Below, piece by piece: positions 1 to 11,444 of a stretch of DNA of 64,000 bases. The stretch comes from Nemophila menziesii (taxonomy: Eukaryota; Streptophyta; Magnoliopsida; Boraginales; Hydrophyllaceae). The notes under the pieces were generated by a model. That model was not told where the DNA came from. It saw only the letters and a list, made by a program, of their open reading frames with translations, and ran no database searches. The stretch lies in the NCBI GenBank assembly GCA_029959085.1, contig JARWIR010000003.1:33247505-33311504 (forward strand), read 5' to 3'. The position numbers were made by a program, and so were the translations under genes. Positions within the stretch are counted from its first letter, which is position 1. Each line of letters begins with the position of its first letter.

Positions 1-539
1 TAGACAACAAATTCATACGGTCTTGTCCAATATGAACTAGTCTAGCATTCCATACACTTTCTTCTACGTTAAAATTACTAGAAGAAGTATTAATAGAAAA
101 GCAACTACTTACATAATAACTATTAAATGAGTTATCATCATCTAGTACTACTAAAACATGAGAAATTAAACCGAAAACTTAATACTTAGCGTCATAATAG
201 ATGTCTACATGATTGTTATGAAAATGCATATTAAAAACTAATCCTAGAAGAACAGTGACCAAGACCAAATTCCTTCGAATTTCAGGTGTGTAAAGTGTAT
301 TATGCAGTTATAAGGTTTGACCACCTCGCAAGTTCAACTTGCAAGTGTCAAATATGTTGACTTCAACCTTGTTGTTGTCTCCTTATATTCATCACGTTTC
401 CTCTGGAATTAGATGGTACTCTATATATGCCTCTTGGTCTTGGGCTACATGGTCTGTCGCTTCTGAAGCCACAGTCCACAAAGAATTAGAATCAACTAGC
501 AAACAGTACTGGTAACATATGTAAATTTATATGAAGTAA

Positions 540-1344
540 ATGATATTGCTATCTTTATCCTCACTCGCGAGCGAAGTGACCCATTTTGTCACAGTTATAG
601 CATTTTACTTTACTCTCGTCTTTCTTAAAAAAACGTTGTTACCACCATTCTTGTTCTTCTTGGAAGCATGCTCATTTTCATTTCTCTTCCCATTGTTCTT
701 GCACTTAATGCCAGAACCTTTTGTGGGAACTTGACTCAGCAATATATAAGTCTGACCCTGAGACTTAATTGCATCAAGACGTTCATCTTCCAACGTCACA
801 TGATGAGCAACATCATAAAAAGTTATGATATGGTCCTTTTGAGTCAATTTTATCTTCAAATTCTCCCACTTATTTGAAAGAGATCGGATCACAACTTGAA
901 CCTGATGTTCATCAGCAAGGTTATGACCTGCAGTCCAAGTTCCCTAATCATATTAGGCATCTCCCAAAAATGCTTGGTTTGATTAGGCTTCCTCTTGTAA
1001 GTGTCAAACTTAATGATCAATTGACTCAACTTAGTCATAGTTGTACCCTTGTACTTTTCATTAAGAGCGTCCCACATCTCGTGAGCAGTGGGGTACTATT
1101 GACACTCATGGACAAGATCGTCATACATGGAGCTTATCAAGATGCCTCTTGTAGTGGAATATATCTTTTTCCACTTCTCATAAGCCTCCATGAGCTGTGA
1201 TGCCTTCCTTAGGCTGAGCCATGACATTGTTAATAACCTCAAGAATATCTTGTTCCTTTAGAACATAATATATTTCGAGTTTACCAGGATATAGCTCTCA
1301 CCATTCATTATGTCTCCTTTGATATCATCAATGACGGTAGTCAT
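540..1344 (-). pseudogene. Copia gag relic (copy 1)
   Basis: The minus strand from the ATG at 1344 shows pieces of a Copia-type gag capsid (UBN2-like). A block beginning MWDALNEKYKGTT lies at 889..1077. A basic stretch (KCKNNGKRNENEH) lies at 605..720. A zinc knuckle of the form C-D-K-I-G-H-F-A-R-E lies near 562..600. Frames change several times and stops are present, so no full protein can be made. The same order is seen at 35640..36460. Confidence 0.75.
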
Positions 1345-1781
1345 TTTCTTCTAAAGTAAGAGATTTTTCATTAGTATACATACAATTATTTAACTACCCA
1401 TGGCTATTAATGCAAATAGAATGAATAAGAAAGATAACAAAATAAGTGATAAAGAAAGTTCACTATGTTCCCAATCATGAACCACCATATTTTGTTTGTC
1501 TTAATGATTCAATTAATTTCATTAACTGCGAAAATTAAGTTCTCCAAGAACTCCCACTTACTCTAACATAAATAGAGCAAAATGTATGAAAAATAAACAA
1601 TTAATAACATAAAAACAAAGAAACTAGTTGAATTCATACATAAATGAAATACATGTTCAATAAAGAAATAACTGAATCAAAGCAACTAATGCAATTCCTA
1701 ACAAACAAGGATTAAAAAAAATTTGGAAAAACAAACCACTAAGCAAACTACCTATTGCAAGTCCTAACTAACATACGTCTT

Positions 1782-3873
1782 TCATATCCAAAACCTTAAT
1801 TTAGGAATTGACTGGTCAAAGTTCACTTCCTCATAGAGTCTAATTGGAAAATAATTATCAACACTAGTAGTTCGGTAATGCATTCCACAGTTGCACTGAT
1901 CCGGCCTAGTAGAATTATTATAGTGCCTCCACAAGTGAGATTCAGTCAAAGCATAGACTAGCCACTCATATGTAGCTTGTCTTCCATGAACATAGTCTTC
2001 CGGAAAATCATTCTCCCATAAGATTATGAGATCCCTTTGCATCTCCCTTGGCAAAGTATTGTAAAGAACTTCTACTTTGTGTCTGATGTCTCCTCATTTG
2101 TGATAGATTAATATTAGGATGAGACATCATTTTTAGTGATTTAGAAGTCTTTCTAATCGATTTTCTTGAGAAATAGTGCACTTTCCTATTTTGAGTCTTG
2201 ATTTAGTAAAATAATATTTTTAAAGCATATTGGGTTTAATTGTTTATTTACTGTGTAGCTTTAAAGATAATTATGGAGATTAATTAGATTCCAAGTCAAA
2301 GACTACAAGATATGGAAAGAAATTTGCATGGTAATTGGAGATAAGGAAATAAAAGCTAAAAAGATGGAAAAGGAAAAGCTGCCTAAATCCGGGATTCTGC
2401 AGTACACGCCTAAAGAAGTGTTATTTACCCCCAAGAAATAGGCCGATTTTGGTAATTTCCTTTCATAGGGACAAAGATAATTCTGTGAGGATTCTTTTGG
2501 TATCTTATGGAGCTCAAACCGACCAATAACGAAGAATATATGCTCAAAACGGTCCAACAGTGTTTATCTTTATTTCCATACGAATTTGAGTTGGGCTAGG
2601 AGTCTAATACTTTATCTCTTCCTCAAGAAAACGAATTAGGTCTTATAAACACCTATAAATGCACCATTATATCACTTGTAAATCATCCTTGCTTATTTAA
2701 AAAAACCTTATAATTATTCCTTAGTCATCGTAGAGAGCAAGATGATGTCTTTTGTAATTTCTTTTAGTTTATTTCCATCAGGTATGAACTAAACTCCCCA
2801 TAGCTTGGGTTTTGCATAATGTATAATCTATGAATTCTAATTCTTCTATCTAAGTTTCTTTGGGAATTACATGTTTTAATTTGATATTAGCTTCTTACTT
2901 AATATTTGTTTATGTGTTTGATTTATTGTCTTTCCTAGAACTGATCACTTTAGGATTGTTTTAATAATAGTTAGTTGGTCTCCTTGACAGGGTGTTTAAC
3001 TATTGAACCACCACATAATGTCTAGTGTCGATATTAGTTCTGACAAAACATGATTCTAACTAGATAGTCATTAGGGTTTGTTTTAATCACCATATCACCA
3101 ATTGATTGTTGCGTTTGCTTAGAGCCTTGGTAGCGCTTGCTAACTCTAAGAGTGTAACCACGTCTTGGTTGTGCCGTAGCCCCCTTAGTCGCTCTCAAGG
3201 TCTAAGGTATGGGAATTTAGAATCCTGACTAAGTATACCAAGAGATAATATTCTCCCTTGTTAACTAGATTTATAGATAGAATTAGAAGGATTAGTGCAT
3301 ACTAGCAAAACCTAAGCTATATTTCTCATCTCATATTTCTTATCTTTTATTTGATTGTCTTTATTTTCTTAGTTTAATTTAGAATTTCGAAACTCTATTT
3401 GCTTTTATTTTTTGTCTTTAATTATTTACTTTTACTCGTTATTGTTACCTACTCGTATAGCACACTTAAGTCTTTGAGAACGAACTTAACTTATCATTAA
3501 AACTTGCATACGTCCTGTAATACTTGCAGTACTGTGCCTGTCTAGGGTGAGAGTGTGTAGTTTCTTGACTTAATTTTATCTTATTTTTATCACACCCTAG
3601 GTGACACCAGTGTCCTTCACATATGATATCACCCCAATTAATGACATCTTGAATCAACTTATTCACAACTACTACATGTTGCACTAAAGTATGATTAGGT
3701 CTCTTCTTATATCAGAGTGCTTTGATACTATTTTTTTTCGGTGTCCTTGCAACTTTTGGTCTATGGATCTCTGATGATCCATTAGGATTTCTTATGTTCC
3801 TGTTGAGCCATCTGTACACTGTCAGTTGCTCAAGCCTTGATGCTCGTGATCCCCTGGATCTTGTCAACACCAT
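1782..3873 (-). pseudogene. Extra ORF between LTR and gag (copy 1), split by a solo LTR
   Basis: The start MVLTRSRG (ATG at 3873) and the C-terminal part ending at 1782 (containing the CNCGMHYRTT stretch) match the intact 191-codon ORF at 36893..37468. Here a few codons are lost near 3715, the frame shifts, and the 1526-base solo LTR separates the two halves. I do not recognise the protein family. Its presence in two diverged copies shows that it belongs to the element and is not an accidental ORF. Confidence 0.7.
2084..3609 (+). mobile_element. Solo LTR, probably Gypsy-type, 1526 bp
   Basis: The insert is absent from the sister element (junction near 37190). It starts TGATGTC, ends GACACCA, and is flanked by GTGTC at 2079..2083 and 3610..3614, a perfect 5-bp target duplication. 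There is no coding sequence, primer site or second LTR, so it is an LTR left by recombination. A TATA-like CTATAAATG at 2653..2661 suggests plus orientation. The first 45 bases contain an inverted repeat (TGATGTCTC near 2084 and GAGACATCA near 2120). Superfamily is inferred from length and style only. Confidence 0.8.
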
Positions 3874-4261
3874 TTTTTTACATATAGAAAAAATTAAGAA
3901 CGGTAAAAAATAATATACCAAATTGATTAGGAAACAAGAAAAAAAATAGTATCTTTTCAGAAACTCTATTCATTAACAATAATTTAAGGTATCAAATTTG
4001 GTAAGGCTACTAGTTACCTGACTAGGTGGTTTGTGTTTGAATCCCTTAACATACATTTCAATTTTACTATAAACTAAAATATGTCCGGTGTAAAAATAAA
4101 AAAACGCTATGGCGCCAGACTCCAAAAAAGGTTTAAATTAAACCTTTTTTTCTTCTATAGTTCAACAGAACCAATAAAACTTCAATTCTTTTTTTTTCTG
4201 TTCTACACAAAAAAAATTGCTCAAAAAATTCTACATTCATATGTATTCAAAAGGATAACAT

Positions 4262-4273
4262 GCTCTGATACCA
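4262..4273 (-). other. Primer binding site of Copia copy 1
   Basis: The minus strand reads TGGTATCAGAGC two bases inside the LTR. This is the usual initiator-methionine tRNA primer site of plant Copia elements. Confidence 0.85.
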
Positions 4274-4275
4274 AT

Positions 4276-4686
4276 TGTTACTCTTGAATATAAACAAGAA
4301 GGTTTATTAGACAAACTTTTACGTAGCGGATTGGAATAAAGAGTCTAGAATTCTGCCTTCTTGTATGATTGAATTGGAATGAATGAATCGCTGGTCGTAA
4401 GTTTAATTACTAGAACTAAAACTCTTTGTTTTCACCCCCTAAATGTCTCAGAAATATCTATGGTGTGTTATTGATTTGGAGAGAAATATTGTACGCTTAT
4501 GAACTGTCTGTGTTGTTGTGTTGTGTTTTTGTGAGAAAGAAAGACTCTATTTATAGAGTTGGAGAGTTGGTTTATTGCCTGTAAATAAACTACTCTCCCA
4601 CTTTCTCCACTTGTTCCACTTCCTCCACCATCATGTCTTTCCCATCATGGGTGACATGAGATAAAAATAATTTTTTATTTCTTTCA
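4276..4686 (-). repeat. 5' LTR of Copia copy 1
   Basis: The repeat runs from TGTTACTC to CTTTCA and matches the LTRs at 31013..31463 and 37868..38319, with internal deletions. It is the 5' LTR because the primer binding site lies just inside it at 4262..4273. Its outer edge abuts the reading frame of the MGNKAS gene at 4687. Confidence 0.85.
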
Positions 4687-4766
4687 GTTAATTTATCGGT
4701 ACTACTATCCCAACCATTAGCTTCTCTTTGCTCACTAGTGGATTGAATTGAAGCTTTATTCCCCAT
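4687..4766 (-). pseudogene. MGNKAS small gene, unit C copy, truncated by an LTR
   Basis: Only the first 26 or so codons survive (MGNKASIQSTSEQREANGW...), after which the reading frame runs into the Copia LTR ending at 4686. The upstream sequence, including a minus-strand TATATAAG-like box near 4888, matches units A and B. See 47124..47366 for the fullest copy. Confidence 0.65.
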
Positions 4767-4905
4767 TTCAAAGCAATTTCTTAAAACATAGATGGCACAG
4801 CCTGAGATATTTGATATCAAACACATTTTAAATGTAACCACAATGATTGGAGAATAACAAACAAATTTAATTTAAAGAATATATTCTTATATAGCACAAT
4901 TACTT

Positions 4906-4933
4906 AACCGGGTTCGATGAATCGAACCCGGTT
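4906..4933. repeat. Perfect 13-bp-arm palindrome
   Basis: AACCGGGTTCGAT at 4906..4918 is followed by a 2-base loop and its exact complement at 4921..4933. Unit A keeps it with changes near 47505..47530. Unit B keeps only the right arm near 13390. It lies just upstream of the MGNKAS promoter. Confidence 0.8.
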
Positions 4934-5766
4934 TTATTTGGTTAATCTCCAAATAATATATACCAACCATACACCTATCATTTTGGAGCCAATTTAAAAT
5001 TATAATTAGCACTCAAATAAAGCTTGAAATCAAAGTCTATCTAGATGGAAAGTCTTACATAGTTTAGGACCATTTTGTTTATTTTTTCCTAACTTTACCT
5101 TAATTACGTGAGGCCTATTACGTTAAAACATGTCTTTCTTGATTCTTGAAGTACAAAAGTAAATTGATGATTTTTCACAGCTTGACACAGAACACAAGAA
5201 GATGAACTATTTATACAATATTTCGGACTTATAACAGTAATATAGTATGGGCTTACTTGGAAATCGAGTAAGAATGATAAAATGCTAGTAAAGTTTGCTC
5301 GCACATTTAACGTTAGTAATGCAAGATATATATCATCTTTTTTACCTCTCTCTTTTTATCACTCCTCACATATGAGGAAAAAAATGTAAATCAAAAGAAA
5401 AAAAAAATCATCGGATCATTTAGACTTCAAATGGGACGAAGGGAGTAACCTGAATTTATAATATTAAGAACTACCTTGAAAATTTGGGTAAATGTGAGTA
5501 ACAAAGTAACATTTATGTTTAGCTACTAAATATGAAGAATAGAAAATAAGTTGAGCGTTCTTTGTATAGAGCAACTACTTATCAATTTAGCAGCATTATT
5601 CGCCTAGAGATACGAATCTGATAGGGAAAAAAATAAAAAATCCATAGAGTAACTCAGTATCTCCACCATGGAGATTTCATGGACTTGAAAGAAAGCTTGT
5701 GAAAAATAAACATACAAACAAAATTTCCATGAGTTCACGTTTGATAAACACATAATAATATTGAAA

Positions 5767-6066
5767 TTAAACCCTACTAAGCAACTCAATGAGTTCACGT
5801 TTCTTCAACTTTGAAAATACTTTCAAACCCCATGCCTTCGCAATTTCCCTAAGTTCAGTTAGCTTCATTTCACTCATATCATTAGATTCAACCAAATCAA
5901 GCAGTGTGGCGCTCTCTTGCCCCATGGAGGCGGTGGATGGTGAGAAGCTATTGGTGGGAAGGTGAGTGATGATGATGGCTAATGGATCTGTTGATGGTGA
6001 TGTTGGTGGAGACCCTGCTGATGTTGGTGGAGTCAGTGGTGTTGTTGGTGGTTTGTCAGATATCAC
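5767..6066 (-). pseudogene. RHON1-like Rho-N domain fragment joined to a new proline-rich N-terminus (unit C)
   Basis: A 99-codon minus-strand ORF. Residues from about 57 on (DLVESNDMSEMKLTELREIA, through to the ELIELLSRV end) are the C-terminal Rho-N domain seen in the RHON1-like gene of unit A. The first 55 or so residues are unrelated, rich in Pro, Ser and Thr, and are encoded by the G-rich repeat at 5930..6260. Homology to units A and B stops near 5900. It has no transit peptide and no visible upstream exon. It could be a chance chimera or a captured exon; I treat it as a pseudogene unless transcripts show otherwise. Confidence 0.55.
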
Positions 6067-6260
6067 ACAGAGGGGAGGGGAGGTGGTGGGGTTTGGTCAG
6101 ATATCACACAGAGGGGAGGGAAGGTGGTTGTGGGTTGGTCAGTGATCACAGAGAGGGTAGGGGAGGTGGTGGTGGGTGATGTAGTGCTCACAGAGAGGGT
6201 AGGGGGCGGTGGTGGGTTACCAACTATCACAGAGAACAGAAGGGATGAGACGGGAGGGAA
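6050..6260. repeat. G-rich imperfect tandem repeat
   Basis: Units of about 50 bases built on TATCACACAGAGGGGAGGG and GGTGGTGGTGGGTTG repeat four times with drift: a diverged minisatellite. The plus strand is strongly G-rich and the minus strand encodes the Pro/Thr-rich start of the neighbouring ORF. Confidence 0.7.
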
Positions 6261-6360
6261 GGGGGTCGGGTATGCTGAGAGAGAAGAAAGGGGATGGGTT
6301 AGGGAGTTATATATTGGTGATTTGGAGGGGTTTTTTGGGTTTTGTTACCCCTATTAGTTA

Positions 6361-6800
6361 GGCTCCCAACTACTAGTTGGAAAGCTGGCTTTATAATGGA
6401 AACAAGAATGGTCATAGGCCTTATAAACTCATTAACCCTTGCAATAAACTCAACGTTATTGTCCTCCATAAGTGATAGTATAGTGGGATTTCTTTCTTAT
6501 GAACATAAACAATAGAAACCTGAAAAAGAAAATTTTAAAAGTTAGAACAGTTTTAGAGCTAGGCCGCAAAACTATATAAAAAAAATTCATCAAAATTTGA
6601 ATTTAAATTACTCAACATCTTTTATACAAAAAATTTATTACTAGACTAACAAAACTATTTATTTGATTTCAACACTGAATATTACTTAATCCTCAAAGGA
6701 CTAATTATTTTTTCCTAAAAAATCACACATATAAATTTTTTAAAATTTTGGTATTCAGGTGGACTTAACCACCCCCCCCCCCCCCCCAAAGGTTCCACAT
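6361..6800. other. Noncoding stretch with a 16-base poly-C tract
   Basis: AT-rich DNA with no gene visible. A run of 16 C lies at 6772..6787, just outside the 3' end of the LINE fragment that follows. Confidence 0.6.
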
Positions 6801-8430
6801 ATCTTTTTTTTGTTACAAGAGAGGTCTAAAAGACTGGGAAGTAAAGACTTCCTACAACTTATTGATCAACTAGTTGTATTCTAGGACTAGCCCAACCACA
6901 CCTATCTTTCATTAAAGTCTCCACAAACCATCTGGCGGGTCTCTATACGGAATCAGATCTTCATCCTTTAGCCAAACCAAATCTAGCCAGCCAATTCGTG
7001 CACTTATTTGCCTCTCGAAAACTCCATACCAGCTCAAAATTCGTCCTAGCCTTCAAGATATCACAAGAAGCCTTTATAATATCATTTGAAGCATCTCCTA
7101 AGTTCACACCGTCCTTCACTAGCGCGTGCAACTCGCACGAGACTGTTTCAATGATAAGTGAAGTATAGCCATGATTAAGTGTCATGTTTAAAGTGTCAAC
7201 AATTCCGCATCGATTGGTGTTTGCACCTTACATATCCCCACAAAACCGTCAAGGTAATCCCCATTAGAATCACAAAAGAGGCACCCCATACCTGCTAAAG
7301 ACTTTCTCTCGTCATATGCTCCATCAACATTTAACTTGATCCTACTCTCGGGTTTAACCCGTTTAACCAAAACACTTTTAGCCAACATAATTAGGCCGAC
7401 ATCTCTTTCAATACCACAACCCCTCACATAATCTCTAGCGGCATTGATAATGATGGCTTTTAACTCATTATTAGACTCGGTCTTGCGGATTGGTCAAAAA
7501 GCCTCTTGTTGTCAATCTGCGTGTGCCACACAAAAGCAGATGCCACACTTCTTGTTTCAATACCATTTACTAAATTTTTGTTGGACAGAAGGTCCGTCCA
7601 CCATGATATTGCGCTTGCGGGTCCCTGAGATTCACTCAAGGTTGTTGCAGAAGTCTGTGACCCCTCCTGGAGCTGTTGTTGCCGCGTGTAGCTCCTGTCC
7701 AGCACGTCCGATCGCTGGAGTTCTCCCCTGGATCCGAGCTCTTCTGTCCTTGAACCGCACCTGTTGTCAGTTGGCGAGGGATGCCTCATGCTATGATACA
7801 CGAACAGTCCAGCTACTTCTGGTACTCGCCCATCCTCCCCTGGTCACCTGTAAAACAATTAAGAAACAGTAGTGTAGATCCTTCACAATCTTTAAACACA
7901 TGAGTTGACGATTTACTTCCCTTTCCACAGCGATGACAAAAGGAATCATCCACTACTCCTCTGACCATCAATTTTTCTCTCATAAGAAATCCATCCAAAT
8001 TGCCTGCCACAACAAGAACTTAACCTTCTGCGGACACTTGAGCTTCCAGACTAGGTCCCACTTAAAGAATGGTACACCTTCCCAAGAAACTAGTGTATTA
8101 TACGCCGACTTAACTGTAAACATCCCTGATGCGTCATGATTCCACTTATACACCTTCTCCTCCCTAATCATCACCTCATTTATTCCCTCTCCTACACTTC
8201 ACACCCCGTAAGAATATTTTTACACATTCTAGAATCAGCCGGTTTTCCGACCCTCTCTAGGAAGCCTCCTCTAAAATACTTTTGTTGTAAGGCTCCCACC
8301 CATAACGTCGGATCGTAACGTAGTATTTTACACCCCAATTTTGCTAGGAGTTCCTTATTATAATTGCTCGCACTGCGCAAACCTAATCCATCATTCTTCT
8401 TTGGCCTACACAATACTTCCACTGGCAATA
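6800..8430 (-). mobile_element. 5'-truncated L1-type LINE (end of RT, zf-RVT, RNase H)
   Basis: The minus strand encodes, in shifting frames: the end of the reverse transcriptase (8192..8428, KKNDGLGLRSA); a zf-RVT zinc-binding region (7813..8174, FCHRCGKGSKSSTHVFKDC); and a plant LINE RNase H (6961..7427, with KLNVDGAYDE and later ANKCTNWLARFG). The plus strand starts with a T-run at about 6803..6812, which is the poly-A tail. The endonuclease and most of the RT are missing, the usual result of incomplete reverse transcription. Frame breaks make it non-functional. I could not find a convincing target duplication. Confidence 0.82.
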
Positions 8431-8870
8431 ACTACACAATTTTAAAATAAACGGGTTCTTGTCGTATGCATAAATTACACTAAAAAGCTTACTTTCTTGT
8501 CGAATTGAGAAGCCTTCAAAATCGTCTCATATATAGAAATCTAGTTCTTTCATATTAAACTGCAAGGTACTAAGCATGAAGTTCAATTTATCAAATTTTC
8601 ACATCAAAACTATATAAATATATATTTAGCTAACATTCCTTTGTAGGGATAAATTCACAATAGTATAACACATGGGTATAAAATCTATTTTTGAAACATA
8701 ACGGTATTTTTCGCATAACATTAGGGACTAATGATGCAATTTACCTTGTGATAGTGATTCCTAAGATAAGCCCATGTAGTTGCTTGGTCAAAATTGCCCA
8801 AATATTGATTGGGTTGAGATGAAATGAGATTACCCATGGGAGGTTTGACAATTTAACTACACTTCAAATA
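8431..8870. other. Unassigned spacer
   Basis: AT-rich sequence between the LINE fragment and the start of duplication unit B. I see no ORF, repeat boundary or RNA gene in it. Confidence 0.5.
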
Positions 8871-9458
8871 ATAAACACAAATTATCACTTAAGAGTTACC
8901 TGGAACTTCATTAAATCTAAAACATTAGCTTAAAAATATTAACTTGAGTTATCACTTACAGTCTACAACATAAAAAGACTAACTAGAGTTATCATTTCAA
9001 ATTTGAAATAAAAAACTGATTATAATCCTTCACATACAACTTTTTAACCCAGGTATCCATTCAGCTTTAAAGCTTTTTCCTCCAACCAAAAACGTGACTA
9101 AATCAATAAAATTTGGAGCACCAAATTCCATATATGGTTATTGCAAGAAATATATAAGTTGAAAAGCACTGTGGATCTAAGGAATAAGTTTCATAAAATT
9201 CAAAAGAATTATATTTTTTCGAAACCTATTTAATAATTGCAGGTAATTATCAAATCCAGGAATACCATTACTTCTCCTACCACATCATTCCTTCCCCAAC
9301 AATGGCTGACAAGATATCGTTGGATGAGCAACAAAAGATTAACTATGTCTTTTGGGTCTGAAGATAAATCTAATCACTGCTAAAGCTCATCCTCCTTAGT
9401 CTAGTCTATGTTGACACATTTTTCACTCATATTTTTCTTCTCTCACACACATACACAC

Positions 9459-10150
9459 AGACACATAATGACATTTAAGCTGTTTCTCTAGCTAACATTC
9501 CATGTTTTGGGTCCAAAGATGAAGTTAATCACTAATGAAGTTCAAAATGGGTATAAAAACTGATCCATTAAACGAAATCTCCTCTATATGGATCACACAT
9601 GTTGCACCACAACCAAATGGGCATTGTTCCATGCTCGCCTCCTATCACGATGTTACTTGCAAACCCACTAATAATTCAGTGTCTGCACTTGTCCTTGACT
9701 AGAGCATTCCGGTAAGCTTAAATTCACCACTCTTATTGGACTTACGCAGCTCAGTAACCTCAAGTCTCTCTTGAAATGCCTTCACAGACCCGCCTTGTAC
9801 CATCCTTCAATTCAGGGGCGGATCCAAGATTTCGAATCTAGGGTTATTATTTTAGTACTTATTAAAATTAAGCTTTAAATTTTGAGTTGGGGATGGCTAA
9901 TTTTCAAGTTGGGGTGGGGGGGGGAGGGTTGTAATTTTTTTAATTTATGTTTTTACCTATTTTAAAAAAAACCGACTAAATTGTACAACTATCTCATAAA
10001 TTGGGGTAGGTTGCTTACCCCTGAATCCTCCCCTGCTTCAGTTAATAGTGTTGAATTTGTATTCCAATAGCGTGTGTGGAGACATAAACAAGATGCTTTT
10101 AGAATTGAGAAACATAGAGCACATCGATTCGAGGTACGATAAATTTACGT
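9459..10150 (+). pseudogene. LRR receptor-kinase N-terminal relic, unit B
   Basis: The plus strand retains pieces of the extracellular start of an LRR receptor-like kinase: YHDVTC, then NSVSALVLD, then leucine-rich repeat sequence, interrupted by a hAT MITE at 9813..10035 and resuming as a second LRR (IEKHRAHR region near 10110). Frames are broken and there is no kinase domain. The unit A copy at 45560..46140 is less damaged and makes the identity clearer. Confidence 0.6.
9813..10035. mobile_element. hAT-type MITE (223 bp)
   Basis: The terminal inverted repeats CAGGGGCGGATCCA and (complement) CAGGGGAGGATTCA are flanked by 8-bp duplications, CTTCAATT at 9805..9812 and CTTCAGTT at 10036..10043. 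The same insertion is present in unit A (45787..46030), so it predates the duplication. Confidence 0.85.
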
Positions 10151-10400
10151 GTCACTTACGGGCGGACGGGGTTGGGCGAGGGGAGCGGTCGTCCTCTGTC
10201 CTACGGACACAGTGATAAAATGGTCAAGAAAAAAGAACTAGCAAAAAATCTTCAATAAAAATAGCCTTTTGCCTTTTAGTAAAAAATCCCTACTCCAAAG
10301 TCAAAAGTTCGCCCCCCAAATCTAAAATTCTCCTAAAAAAAATTCAAGACTACCAATCCGAACCCACTACATTTCCGGCCCCGGAATTTCATCCTGGAGG
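10142..10400. other. Unclassified G/C-rich insert in the LRR relic
   Basis: From GGGCGGACGGGG to the GGCCCCGGAATTTCATCC region the LRR frame is lost in both units (compare about 46148..46420). This looks like another old, shared transposon, possibly hAT-like, but I cannot define terminal repeats. Confidence 0.35.
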
Positions 10401-10705
10401 CTGGATGTGACTCTTCGTCACTCCAAATTAGTGTGGTTTAGCTAACACTTTATTGTGAACTTGAGTAAAAACAAATTAAAAGAACGGTACAAAAACATGG
10501 CTTTGTCGTGTCCCATCTATCGTTTGGTGGATGGTTAGACTCTGTAAATTATTCGATGGTCTGGGTTGTGTATTTTAGTTATGCTTTTAATGAATATTTT
10601 ATGATTAATGAGTATTTTAGTAATTAGAATTGTTTTTATTTTAAATAGTAATTATCTGTTTAACTTAAATTGAATAAATACTACTTTTGTCTATTTACCA
10701 TCAAG

Positions 10706-11436
10706 TAGGGGTGAGCACGATTCGGTTTGGTTTGGTTTTTGGCCATAACCGAAACCGAAACTGAATGGTTTGGTTTTTAGAGGTGCCGGTACCGAACCAA
10801 GCGGTTTTTATCGGTTCGGTTTTGTCGGTTTTTGGTTCGCTATATGTTCGGGTCGGTATTTTTCGGTTTCGGTACGTGTTTAATTCGATAGTTGGATAAA
10901 TTTTAAAAGGCGGTTTTTTCTTTTTGGACAAATTCAAGGGCATTTATATGAGATTTTTTATTTTCTAACAAATCTATATATGAAGTGTTTGATTTTTATG
11001 TTACTGGCCCATATAGGAAAATTATATTTTTTGAATTCAAATATTATGCATTAATCATAAACAAATCATTTCAGAAGAATATTTATAGAATTTTTGTGTA
11101 TGCTTTACCTTCAACAAATTTCAATAAACGAAGGATCTCTTAAGATATATTAACTAATGACTTATGTAAAGATATGTGTCACATTATGACATTTTTAGAG
11201 ACGGTGTATGTCATATATAAGCATTTTTTTTTCTTCAAAATTTACTCCATTTTCTATCTCATTGTCATAATTCTCTTCAAGACTATAAATTAAATTCAAG
11301 TAGTTTTTTTAATTTTTCCGGTTTGTTTTTTCGGTTTTTTGAAAAACTTATACCGAACCGAATGGTTTTGTCGATTTTTGGTTATTTCGGTTGTTTGGAT
11401 CGGTTCGGTTTTTTGGTTTTGTTTTGCTCACCCCTA
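10706..11436. mobile_element. Non-autonomous hAT element (731 bp)
   Basis: TAGGGGTGAGCA at the left end and its exact complement TGCTCACCCCTA at the right end are flanked by the perfect 8-bp duplication CCATCAAG (10698..10705 and 11437..11444). The subterminal regions are filled with repeats of the CGGTTTGGTTT / TCGGTTCGGTT type. There is no transposase. Unit A has the empty site CCATCAAATAGG near 46712. Confidence 0.93.
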
Positions 11437-11444
11437 CCATCAAG

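Larger units (their letters stand above)
1..4686 (-). mobile_element. Ty1/Copia LTR retrotransposon, 5' part (copy 1), cut by the window edge
   Basis: Read on the minus strand, this starts with an LTR (4276..4686), then a tRNA-Met-type primer binding site, an extra ORF, gag and a zinc-knuckle region, and runs off the left edge. It aligns along its length with the interior of the complete element at 31013..38319 (positions 1.. match about 35120..37867), so both belong to one family. It is broken by a solo LTR at 2084..3609 and carries many stops and frameshifts. The LTR edge at 4686 falls inside the small MGNKAS gene of host unit C, so it inserted there. The left end and its target duplication lie outside the window. 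Confidence 0.88.
4687..5930 (-). repeat. Segmental duplication unit C (partial)
   Basis: This stretch matches unit A at about 47300..48430 in the same order: start of the MGNKAS gene, its promoter, a palindrome, about 900 bases of noncoding DNA, then the 3' end of a RHON1-like gene. Homology is lost on the left at the Copia LTR (4686) and on the right near 5900. The sites occupied by the MITE 13596..14793 and by the LINE in unit B are empty here. Confidence 0.75.

Noticed and set aside
5430..5452. Stowaway-type end (GGGACGAAGGGAGTA)
   Set aside because: Only one end is visible here and in unit A (near 48038); no matching inverted end or TA duplication was found.
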